5,107 nucleotides of DNA from an uncultured Hyphomicrobiales bacterium (GTDB taxonomy: Bacteria > Pseudomonadota > Alphaproteobacteria > Rhizobiales > CAJQND01): contig CAJQND010000334.1 of the NCBI GenBank assembly GCA_905479595.1, positions 1 through 5,107 of the forward strand. Reading direction: 5' to 3'. The translations under genes and the position numbers were made by a program. Positions within the stretch are counted from its first letter, which is position 1, and every line of letters starts with the position of its first letter. The notes under the pieces were generated by a model. The model was given only the letters and a program-made list of their open reading frames with translations, was not told the origin of the DNA and did not search any database. Positions 1-5,107 of this stretch are shown here, piece after piece.

Positions 1-78
1 GCCGCACGCTCCAAGTGTGAGCGCGGCGAGAGCAATTGCGAAAAATCGCACAAAATTGCGAAAATATAGATGAATCAT
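1..78 (-). CDS. N-terminus of a lipoprotein, probably LpoA-like penicillin-binding protein activator (partial)
   Basis: Read on the minus strand from an ATG at 78-76, the frame is open to the window edge and gives 26 residues. It has the layout of a lipoprotein signal peptide: a short N-terminal part with Arg7 and Arg11, a hydrophobic core FFAIALAALTL, and the lipobox LGAC with Cys25 as the expected lipidated residue. A GGAA lies 8 bases before the ATG (87-90); a GTG at 51-49 is an alternative start that keeps the signal peptide. The gene is divergent from rsmI. In E. coli the lipoprotein gene lpoA (yraM) is divergent from rsmI (yraL), and a lipoprotein of the branched-chain amino acid binding-protein fold is commonly found beside rsmI in alphaproteobacteria. 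The lipoprotein nature is seen in the sequence; the LpoA-like identity is inferred from context only, since none of the mature domain lies in the window. Confidence 0.62.
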   Translation of the reverse strand, partial: MIHLYFRNFVRFFAIALAALTLGACG

Positions 79-94
79 TCCGGAATTTCCGGAA
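78..94. repeat. Two tandem TTCCGGAA palindromes
   Basis: The 8-base perfect palindrome TTCCGGAA occurs at 78-85 and again at 87-94, a period of 9 bases. The first copy touches the A of the lipoprotein ATG on the minus strand, and the second contains the GGAA likely used as its ribosome binding site. A protein bound here, or RNA structure formed by these copies, could affect lipoprotein translation or transcription. A role is inference; each unit is short enough to arise by chance. Confidence 0.4.
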
Positions 95-249
95 GATTGG
101 AAAATTTGCATTTGTTGAATTCATTGCCTTGTACAAACAATAAACAACGTCCCCTCGAATCACTTGCCCAGCGCTGCTACATTAACATTCAAAGACCTGA
201 TACCCCAATTCCATCGCGCCGCATAGAGGCGGCCACGGAGAACCGTCAT
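79..249. promoter_or_regulatory. Divergent intergenic region between lipoprotein gene and rsmI
   Basis: This stretch separates two divergent genes and so should hold both promoters. It is more AT-rich than the flanking coding sequence. I see no convincing pair of -35 and -10 boxes for either direction. A TTGTTT-like box on the minus strand near 138-143 is followed 17 bases on by a poor -10, which is too weak to call. The rsmI frame stays open back to an ATG at 70, but residues read from this stretch do not look like RsmI, and that start would overlap the divergent lipoprotein start. Confidence 0.5.
236..240 (+). promoter_or_regulatory. Ribosome binding site deciding the rsmI start
   Basis: CGGAG at 236-240 lies 9 bases before a TTG codon at 250 in the rsmI frame. 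The TTG gives an N-terminus about 28 residues ahead of the conserved GLYLTATPIGNLGD block, a normal lead length for alphaproteobacterial RsmI. This favours TTG 250 over the upstream ATG at 70. Confidence 0.5.
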
Positions 250-1167
250 TTGATACAATACCCGAAAAGTAACGCTGAGCGAAATGCTTACACGATTGAC
301 GGCAAGCAGTTTCACGCTCCTGCGCTCGAACCAGGCCTCTACTTAACCGCAACGCCCATTGGCAATCTCGGTGACATCACTTTACGTGCTCTGGCCACGC
401 TTGCAGGTGCTGATGTGGTCTTGTGCGAAGACACAAGAATTTCCCGCAGATTATTGCAGCGATACGCCATCGGGGCATCCCTGCAGGTCTATCATGACCA
501 TAATGGGGCGCAGATGCGCCCGCGCATCTTAGAGTGGCTCAGTTCAGGCAAGTCTGTTGCGCTTATCAGCGATGCGGGCATGCCGCTTGTTTCCGACCCG
601 GGATTTAAACTTGCAGCGTTTGTTCGCGACCAAAACCTGCCAGTTCACGTTGTGCCCGGCCCGTCAGCGCCAATAGCCGGGCTTGCACTTTCTGGATTGC
701 CGAGTGACCGGTTTTTGTTTGCTGGATTTCTGCCCACCAAGAAACAAGCCAGGCGCACGGTGTTGAAAGAACTTGGTGCGGTGCGCGCGACTTTGATTTT
801 CTTTGAAAGCGCCAAAAGGCTGAAATCCGCTCTTGCCGACATCACGGAAACTCTGGGCGAGCGACCAATAGCCGTTACCCGCGAAATTACAAAACTGCAT
901 GAGGAAGTGCTTTGTGGATCAGCGTTAGAAGTAACTGAGCAACTCACTGTGCTGAAAGGGGAAATCACTTTACTCATCGGCCCGCCGGAAGATAATGCAG
1001 CTTCTTATGATGATGCGGAAATCGCGCTGGCTCTTCGCGCAGCCCTTGCCACCATGTCGGTTGGCAAAGCGGCATCCTCCGTTGCAAAATCGCATGGTCT
1101 GAGCCGTCAGGACCTCTATCAACACGCATTGTCTCTGCGCCAGGACGACGGCGGTGATCATGGCTAA
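250..1167 (+). CDS. rsmI: 16S rRNA (cytidine-1402-2'-O)-methyltransferase RsmI
   Basis: RsmI uses S-adenosylmethionine to methylate the 2'-O ribose of C1402 in 16S rRNA, near the P site of the small subunit, and so tunes decoding. It belongs to the tetrapyrrole (corrin/porphyrin) methylase superfamily. Numbered from TTG 250 (305 residues; the family is usually about 280-300), the family motifs appear in order: TPIGNLGD at 35-42, CEDTR at 59-63, SDAGMP at 107-112, PGPSA at 136-140, SGLPSDRFLFAGFLP from 148, FFESAKR at 184-190, VTREITKLHEE at 209-219, and a C-terminal helical part with SHGLSRQDLYQHAL. The start is uncertain: the frame runs back to ATG 70, but that would add 60 residues unlike the family and overlap the divergent lipoprotein gene. 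TTG 250 has a good ribosome binding site. The end overlaps yraN by 8 bases, which points to a shared transcript. Identity is sure; only the start is open. Confidence 0.95.
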   Translation: MIQYPKSNAERNAYTIDGKQFHAPALEPGLYLTATPIGNLGDITLRALATLAGADVVLCEDTRISRRLLQRYAIGASLQVYHDHNGAQMRPRILEWLSSGKSVALISDAGMPLVSDPGFKLAAFVRDQNLPVHVVPGPSAPIAGLALSGLPSDRFLFAGFLPTKKQARRTVLKELGAVRATLIFFESAKRLKSALADITETLGERPIAVTREITKLHEEVLCGSALEVTEQLTVLKGEITLLIGPPEDNAASYDDAEIALALRAALATMSVGKAASSVAKSHGLSRQDLYQHALSLRQDDGGDHG

Positions 1168-1552
1168 TGCCGGCAATTCAGACACCAGGAAACGGGTAAA
1201 ATCCGAGCTTTCCGGCCGGCGGGCAGAAACAATTGCAGTTTGGTTTTTACGGGCAAAAGGATACCGCATTCTGGCCCGGCGGTTTCGTTGCCCGGCGGGC
1301 GAAATCGACATTGTCGCGCGGCATGGGAAAACGCTGGTGTTTGTTGAAGTCAAAGCGCGGCGCGAACATGCGGACGCTCTTTTAGCCATTTCGCCTGCCC
1401 AGATAAAGCGCATTACCGGAGCCGCCAAAATGTGGCTCGCCAACACCGGTGAAAAGCTGGATGCAAATTGCCGTTTTGACATCATCACCGTCTCTGCTTA
1501 TCTGGTGCCTCGGCATATGAGAAATGCATTTGGTGAGGACACCTACCCATGA
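1160..1552 (+). CDS. yraN: YraN family protein (UPF0102), PD-(D/E)XK nuclease-like fold
   Basis: This is a small, widely conserved bacterial protein of unsettled function. The family has the endonuclease-like fold of Holliday junction resolvases, so a role on nucleic acid is suspected but not shown. The 130 residues match the usual length. Family signs: GRRAE at 19-23 in the first helix, GEIDIVA at 47-53 carrying the acidic residues Glu48 and Asp50, VFVEVKAR at 60-67 with the Glu63-x-Lys65 pair of the PD-(D/E)XK site, Gln81 in SPAQIKRI, RFDII, and the C-terminal PRHMRNAF. The putative catalytic set is therefore intact. I chose ATG 1160, which follows GGCGG at 1150-1154; an in-frame GTG at 1154 would add two residues. 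The gene overlaps the end of rsmI by 8 bases, and its TGA overlaps the ATG of gshB, so the three genes are probably translated from one message. Confidence 0.92.
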   Translation: MANAGNSDTRKRVKSELSGRRAETIAVWFLRAKGYRILARRFRCPAGEIDIVARHGKTLVFVEVKARREHADALLAISPAQIKRITGAAKMWLANTGEKLDANCRFDIITVSAYLVPRHMRNAFGEDTYP

Positions 1553-2487
1553 CGTTGAAAGTTGCTGTTCAAATGGATCCTGTTGAGGCAATCGATATTG
1601 CCGGGGATTCAACGTTCGCCTTGATGATCGAAGCGCAGGCGCGCAGCCATGAATTATTTTACTATCAGACCAGCACTTTGGCATTGATGGATAATGTTCT
1701 TACAGCCCATGGCCACACCATCACCGTTCGCGATAAAGCCGGGGATCATTTTACATTAGCGGACGAGCGTCGCATTGACCTTGGCAGTCAAGACGTTGTG
1801 CTCATGCGCCAGGATCCGCCATTTGATATGGGCTACATCACCGCAACGCATTTGCTGGAGCACATTCACCCCAAGACCCTGGTGGTCAATGACCCTGCAG
1901 AGGTGCGCAATGCGCCGGAGAAGCTCTTCGTCAATGATTATCCCCAGTTTATGCCACCGACACTGATTACCCGTGACTGGGACGAAATCAAAGCCTTCCG
2001 CAAGGACCACGGCGATATCATTCTTAAGCCGCTTTATGGCAATGGCGGTGCCGGGGTATTCCGTCTCCAGCACGGCGATCAGAATATGAACTCTCTGCTG
2101 GAACTTTTTGACCAGGCTTTCCGCGAACCGTTCATTGCACAAAAATATCTTGCCGACGTGCGGGCTGGCGATAAGCGTATTATTTTGATTGATGGGGTGG
2201 CAGCAGGTTGTATCAACCGGGTGCCCGCAGAAGGGGAAAGCCGCTCCAACATGCATGTTGGCGGGCGACCCGAACCAGTGGATATGACGACGCGGGATCA
2301 TGAAATATGTGAAGCACTAGGTCCGGAATTGAAACGTCGGGGAATGATTTTTGTCGGAATTGATGTGATTGGGGATTACATGACAGAAATCAACGTCACC
2401 TCGCCGACAGGCATTCGTGAAGTCAAGAATTTTGGGGGCAATGATATTGCCGTCATGATCTGGGATACCATCGAAAGCAAGTTCTAA
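1549..2487 (+). CDS. gshB: Glutathione synthetase
   Basis: GshB joins gamma-glutamylcysteine and glycine with ATP hydrolysis, the second and last step of cytosolic glutathione synthesis. The 312 residues are nearly the length of E. coli GshB (316) and align with it along the whole chain: VQMDP at 7-11, DSTFALMIEAQ, MRQDPPFDMGYITATHLLE from 86, NDPAEVRNAPEKLF, the ATP-grasp nucleotide-binding stretch DIILKPLYGNGGAGVFR at 156-172 (Lys160 and the glycine-rich loop), GDKRIILIDG, IFVGIDVIGDYMTEINVTSPTGIRE with the metal and ATP ligands near Glu280 and Asn282. No key residue is missing. The start ATG overlaps the yraN stop as ATGA, with GAGG at 1534-1537 about 11 bases upstream, so translational coupling is likely. 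The gene ends the operon begun by rsmI; an 83-base gap follows. Confidence 0.97.
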   Translation: MTLKVAVQMDPVEAIDIAGDSTFALMIEAQARSHELFYYQTSTLALMDNVLTAHGHTITVRDKAGDHFTLADERRIDLGSQDVVLMRQDPPFDMGYITATHLLEHIHPKTLVVNDPAEVRNAPEKLFVNDYPQFMPPTLITRDWDEIKAFRKDHGDIILKPLYGNGGAGVFRLQHGDQNMNSLLELFDQAFREPFIAQKYLADVRAGDKRIILIDGVAAGCINRVPAEGESRSNMHVGGRPEPVDMTTRDHEICEALGPELKRRGMIFVGIDVIGDYMTEINVTSPTGIREVKNFGGNDIAVMIWDTIESKF

Positions 2488-2530
2488 AACACACCCAGGT
2501 CATTTTGTTCTTGTAATGTTCCATATATTA

Positions 2531-2536
2531 TATAAT
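2531..2536 (+). promoter_or_regulatory. Candidate -10 box of the comM promoter
   Basis: A perfect TATAAT at 2531-2536 lies in the AT-rich gap after gshB. The -35 partner is weak: TTGTTC at 2505-2510 is 20 bases away, and TTCTTG at 2508-2513 has the ideal 17-base spacing but a poor match. A start of transcription near 2543 would give comM a leader of about 28 bases. This suggests that comM can be transcribed apart from gshB. No terminator hairpin is visible after gshB, so read-through is also possible. Confidence 0.45.
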
Positions 2537-2539
2537 CTG

Positions 2540-2551
2540 TTTACATGTAAA
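2540..2551. repeat. 12-bp palindrome TTTACATGTAAA in the comM leader, candidate operator
   Basis: The sequence is a perfect 12-base palindrome, starting four bases after the TATAAT box and covering the expected transcription start of comM. A repressor bound here would block transcription, which is the usual operator layout. The base composition is AT-rich, so chance is a real alternative. No known regulator site is recognised. Confidence 0.4.
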
Positions 2552-2570
2552 AAATTTAGCGTGCAGACAG

Positions 2571-4115
2571 ATGGTTACCCATGTTTCAACGATCGCGTTT
2601 CAAGGCATAGAGGCAATTCCTGTTGATGTTCAGGTGCAGGTTGCTTCTGGAATGCCGGTTTTTATGCTTGTTGGCCTTCCCGATAAGGCGGTGGCAGAAA
2701 GCCGCGAGCGGGTGCGTTCAGCGCTCACTGCTATTGGCCTTTCCCTGCCGCCAAAGCGAATTACCATAAACCTGGCCCCGGCGGACCTTCCCAAAGAAGG
2801 CAGTCATTATGATTTACCCATTGCCATTGGCTTAATGGCGGCCTGCGGTATCATTCCAGCAGAGTTTCTCGCCCGTTACATGATACTAGGCGAACTTTCC
2901 CTTGATGGTTCAGCGACACCGGTGGCGGGTGTTTTGCCCGCAGCGGTAGCGGCAAATGCGGCGGGTCGCGGGTTGATTTGCCCTGCTGCATCTGGCGCGG
3001 AGGCGGCCTGGGCGGCGGATGATCTTGATATTTTGGCGCCGGAAAATTTGGTACAACTTGTCAATCATTTCAAAGGAACGCAGGTCTTGTCACGACCTGT
3101 CGCCAAGCGGCTTGAAACGCCGGTGATGTTGCCGGATCTGCGCGATATCAAGGGCCAGGAAGGTGCAAAGCGCGCGCTCGAAGTGATTGCGGCAGGTGGC
3201 CACAATCTTTTAATGGTTGGACCGCCCGGGTCTGGCAAATCCATGCTGGCGGAACGCTTGCCTTCCATCATGCCGCCAATGGATGCCCGCGAAATGCTTG
3301 AGGTCTCAATGATTGCCTCTGTTGCCGGGGAGCTGGCCGGCGGCGGGTTGTCTGAAAACCGGCCATTCCGTAATCCTCATCATTCGGCAAGCCAGGCGTC
3401 ATTGGTTGGTGGTGGGGTGCGGGCGCGGCCCGGTGAAATGGCGTTGGCCCATAATGGTGTTTTGTTTCTTGATGAATTGCCGGAGTTTTCGCCCCGTGTT
3501 CTCGATTCCATGCGTCAGCCAATCGAGACAGGGCAGACCGTTATTGCGCGGGCAAACTATCATGTCACCTATCCTTCGCGGTTCCAGCTGGTTGCAGCAA
3601 TGAACCCGTGTAAATGCGGTCATGCCGGTGAAGCCGGGCATACCTGCCGTCGTGGTGCACGATGTGCGCAAGATTACTGGGGGCGTATTTCCGGCCCTCT
3701 GCTTGACCGTATCGACGTGCAAATCGAAGTGCCTGCGGTGCGTGCATTTGACCTTGCACTGCCTGCCCCAAAAGAAGGCTCTGCGGAAGCTGCCAAGCGG
3801 GTCGAAAAGGCACGTCGCATCCAAAAAGAGCGTTTTTCCAATATGGGGCTCACCCATATCCGGATGAATAGCCAGGCTGATGGTGAGGTGCTTGAGGCTA
3901 TCGCCATGCCCGATCAGGCAGGGTTGACCTTGCTGCAAGATGCAGCCCACGCCATTGGTTTAACCGCGCGCGGGTACTACCGGGTTTTGCGGGTTGCGCG
4001 CACTTTGGCCGATCTTGAGGGCCGTGAGGAAATTGGCCGTATTCAGATTGCCGAAGCCGTTTCTTACCGCCAGATTGCCCATGCGCGCCGCGCCACTATC
4101 TCTGCGGTTGCCTGA
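2571..4115 (+). CDS. comM: ComM/YifB family Mg-chelatase-like AAA+ ATPase
   Basis: ComM is a hexameric AAA+ helicase that promotes branch migration when incoming single-stranded DNA is integrated during natural transformation. It is also present in many species not known to be transformable, where it probably serves general recombination. The 514 residues match E. coli YifB (about 506) from end to end. The N-terminal ChlI-like (Lon protease S5-like) domain covers about 1-170, with VGLPDKAVAESRERVRSA and INLAPADLPKEG at 66-77. The AAA+ core follows: Walker A GPPGSGKS at 217-224 (Lys223), FRNPHHSAS at 266-274, Walker B GVLFLDE at 296-302, sensor MNP at 344-346, arginine finger in SGPLLDRID at 374-382 (Arg380). 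Between the sensor and the finger, Cys347, Cys349, Cys359 and Cys365 form a likely metal-binding cluster. The C-terminal domain carries LTARGYYRVLRVARTLADLEG and AVSYRQ. ATG 2571 has only a weak ribosome binding site, but it gives the family's normal N-terminus. All motor motifs are intact. Confidence 0.96.
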   Translation: MVTHVSTIAFQGIEAIPVDVQVQVASGMPVFMLVGLPDKAVAESRERVRSALTAIGLSLPPKRITINLAPADLPKEGSHYDLPIAIGLMAACGIIPAEFLARYMILGELSLDGSATPVAGVLPAAVAANAAGRGLICPAASGAEAAWAADDLDILAPENLVQLVNHFKGTQVLSRPVAKRLETPVMLPDLRDIKGQEGAKRALEVIAAGGHNLLMVGPPGSGKSMLAERLPSIMPPMDAREMLEVSMIASVAGELAGGGLSENRPFRNPHHSASQASLVGGGVRARPGEMALAHNGVLFLDELPEFSPRVLDSMRQPIETGQTVIARANYHVTYPSRFQLVAAMNPCKCGHAGEAGHTCRRGARCAQDYWGRISGPLLDRIDVQIEVPAVRAFDLALPAPKEGSAEAAKRVEKARRIQKERFSNMGLTHIRMNSQADGEVLEAIAMPDQAGLTLLQDAAHAIGLTARGYYRVLRVARTLADLEGREEIGRIQIAEAVSYRQIAHARRATISAVA

Positions 4116-4229
4116 ACTTTGATGAGTATCGCCGCCAGCCATTTTCAAAATCACCGGTTTGGTAAGGGTTTTTAAAGTACAAAATGCGAAAATGACCTCG
4201 AAATTGTTTTGTAAAATTCGAGGGTCGAC
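4116..4229. other. Intergenic region between comM and the histidine kinase gene
   Basis: This 114-base gap holds no gene, no clear terminator (only a 3-base ACC/GGT pairing before the T run at 4169-4173) and no convincing -35/-10 pair. Its end carries a hairpin that overlaps the ribosome binding site of the next gene. Whether the kinase has its own promoter or shares the comM transcript cannot be told from the sequence. Confidence 0.45.
4196..4223 (+). promoter_or_regulatory. Hairpin covering the histidine kinase ribosome binding site
   Basis: CCTCGAA at 4196-4202 is the exact reverse complement of TTCGAGG at 4217-4223. The 14-base spacer allows two more A-U pairs after one mismatch. The 3' arm contains the start of GAGGG (4220-4224), the ribosome binding site 5 bases before the ATG at 4230. 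In the RNA the fold would hide this site, so it may damp translation; as DNA it could equally be an operator. Confidence 0.5.
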
Positions 4230-5107
4230 ATGTCTGAACATGCTTTTGCGCAGAATTCAGCTATTCCTGGGCGCTATCAATGGTTTTGGAAAAAAAGTGC
4301 CGGTGCAAAACTTAAAAGTCCGCCGCACCGCCGCGCCAACGCCTTTTCTGCCACCCAACTCTCGGTTCTCGCGGCCATTGGGTTATGCGGCTTGGCTGCA
4401 TTCGGCCTGGTTGTCATGCATGTTCAGGCAATGGCTGATGGATCAAGCAAAAGCGTCGTTGCGCTCGTGCTTTCAATTCTCTGCGCTGGTGGCGCCGCCG
4501 CGGGGTTTGTTTTTGCCTACCTTCAGATTTCGATGCTCAGGAGACGGTCTCAAAACCTGGCAGTTTCGGAAGCGCGATATCGCGGGTTGGTAGATGCGCA
4601 AGGTGATCTCATTATCAAACGTAACCGGCCGGGAAATGTAACATTTGCTAACCAAGCGGTTTCAAACATGTTGCGTGCACCGTTGCAAGCGATCATCGGT
4701 CAGCCGCTGCTGCTTGATGTTGTGAATGGGTATCAAGGAAACTCAAGTGCGCACTTGACCAAGCCGGGTGAACAGTTCCGATATGAGCAACAGATCAGGA
4801 CCGCATTTGGCCCCCGCTGGATTTTATGGGAAGACCGGGCCATGCAGGGCGCTGGCGGTGATGCCGGTGAAATCCAGAGCATTGGCCGCGATATCACCGA
4901 TCTGAAACGTACAATGCTGGCACTGCAAGATGCCCGCAACCAGGCGGAAGCCGCGAACCGTGCAAAATCTGATTTCCTGGCAACAATGAGCCATGAGATC
5001 CGTACGCCGATGAACGGTGTTCTTGGCATGATTGGCTTGTTGAAAGACACAAGCCTCACCCAAGAACAGGCCTCCTATGCGGAAGCTGTGGAAACATCCG
5101 GGAAATC
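4230..5107 (+). CDS. Membrane PAS-domain sensor histidine kinase, probably hybrid (partial, 3' end outside window)
   Basis: A two-component sensor kinase that would sit in the inner membrane, detect a signal and autophosphorylate on a histidine. The frame is open from ATG 4230 to the window edge, 292 codons. A strong ribosome binding site, GAGGG, lies 5 bases before the ATG. Domains in order: a basic, probably cytoplasmic N-terminus (1-43), membrane segment 1 (about 44-68), a very short outside loop with ADGSSKS, membrane segment 2 (about 76-103) followed by RRR, a PAS domain (about 113-228, from SEARYRGLVDAQGDLIIKR to GRDITDLKR), a helical linker rich in Ala, and the HisKA domain with FLATMSHEIRTPMNGVLGM, phospho-acceptor His255. 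The HEIRTPMNGVLGMI form is typical of hybrid kinases with a receiver domain, but the ATPase and any receiver lie beyond the window. The tiny periplasmic loop suggests that sensing is in the membrane or by PAS. The signal is unknown. Confidence 0.9.
   Translation, partial: MSEHAFAQNSAIPGRYQWFWKKSAGAKLKSPPHRRANAFSATQLSVLAAIGLCGLAAFGLVVMHVQAMADGSSKSVVALVLSILCAGGAAAGFVFAYLQISMLRRRSQNLAVSEARYRGLVDAQGDLIIKRNRPGNVTFANQAVSNMLRAPLQAIIGQPLLLDVVNGYQGNSSAHLTKPGEQFRYEQQIRTAFGPRWILWEDRAMQGAGGDAGEIQSIGRDITDLKRTMLALQDARNQAEAANRAKSDFLATMSHEIRTPMNGVLGMIGLLKDTSLTQEQASYAEAVETSGK

Noticed and set aside
970..1488. A 172-residue minus-strand frame across the rsmI/yraN junction
   Set aside because: It is antisense to two conserved genes and has a biased, domain-free composition. 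It is a shadow.
1756..2301. A 181-residue minus-strand frame inside gshB
   Set aside because: It lies opposite a fully conserved gshB, and its residues show no recognisable motif.
3399..3950. A 183-residue minus-strand frame inside comM
   Set aside because: It is antisense to the conserved AAA+ core and carries no recognisable domain.
4141..4176. Possible terminator after comM, with ACCGGTTTGGT before a T run
   Set aside because: Only three base pairs form (ACC/GGT), too weak for an intrinsic terminator.
4159..4593. A 144-residue plus-strand frame overlapping the start of the histidine kinase
   Set aside because: It shows no domain and overlaps the frame from 4230, which has a strong ribosome binding site, two membrane segments, a PAS domain and a textbook HisKA motif. 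It is a shadow.
1..5107. Mobile element, CRISPR array, tRNA, toxin-antitoxin or defence system
   Set aside because: No transposase, integrase, spaced repeat array, cloverleaf or defence protein motif was seen; nearly the whole window is accounted for by conserved housekeeping genes.

Overview
The window is a compact housekeeping stretch of an alphaproteobacterial chromosome. This assignment rests on protein character, such as the glutathione synthetase core INVTSPTGIRE, the ComM/YifB N-terminus that reads VSTIAFQGIEAIPVDVQVQV, and the gene order rsmI-yraN-gshB. A Hyphomicrobiales-like lineage is plausible, but the genus cannot be read from the sequence. Nothing points to a mobile element, prophage, CRISPR array, RNA gene or defence island.

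Layout: (1) Positions 1-78, minus strand: the first 26 codons of a lipoprotein with a clear signal peptide and lipobox. By conserved neighbourhood it is probably an LpoA-like activator of penicillin-binding proteins. (2) Positions 79-249: a divergent intergenic region with two tandem TTCCGGAA palindromes. (3) Positions 250-2487, plus strand: a tightly packed operon rsmI-yraN-gshB, with genes overlapping by 8 and 3 bases. (4) Positions 2488-2570: an AT-rich gap with a perfect TATAAT hexamer and a 12-bp palindrome. (5) Positions 2571-4115: comM/yifB. (6) Positions 4116-4229: a gap ending in a hairpin that contains the ribosome binding site of the next gene. (7) Positions 4230-5107: the N-terminal part of a membrane sensor histidine kinase (two membrane segments, PAS domain, HisKA), cut by the window edge.

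The genes serve different core tasks: peptidoglycan synthase activation (inferred), 2'-O-methylation of 16S rRNA C1402, an unassigned nuclease-fold protein (YraN), the last step of glutathione synthesis, DNA branch migration in transformation and recombination (ComM), and signal transduction. The divergent lipoprotein/rsmI arrangement with yraN nearby resembles the E. coli yraL (rsmI) / yraM (lpoA)-yraN region, so this looks like an old conserved neighbourhood. I did not find a convincing new biological system. The items most worth a second look are small regulatory structures: the hairpin over the kinase ribosome binding site, the palindrome beside the comM -10 element, and the tandem palindromes over the lipoprotein start.
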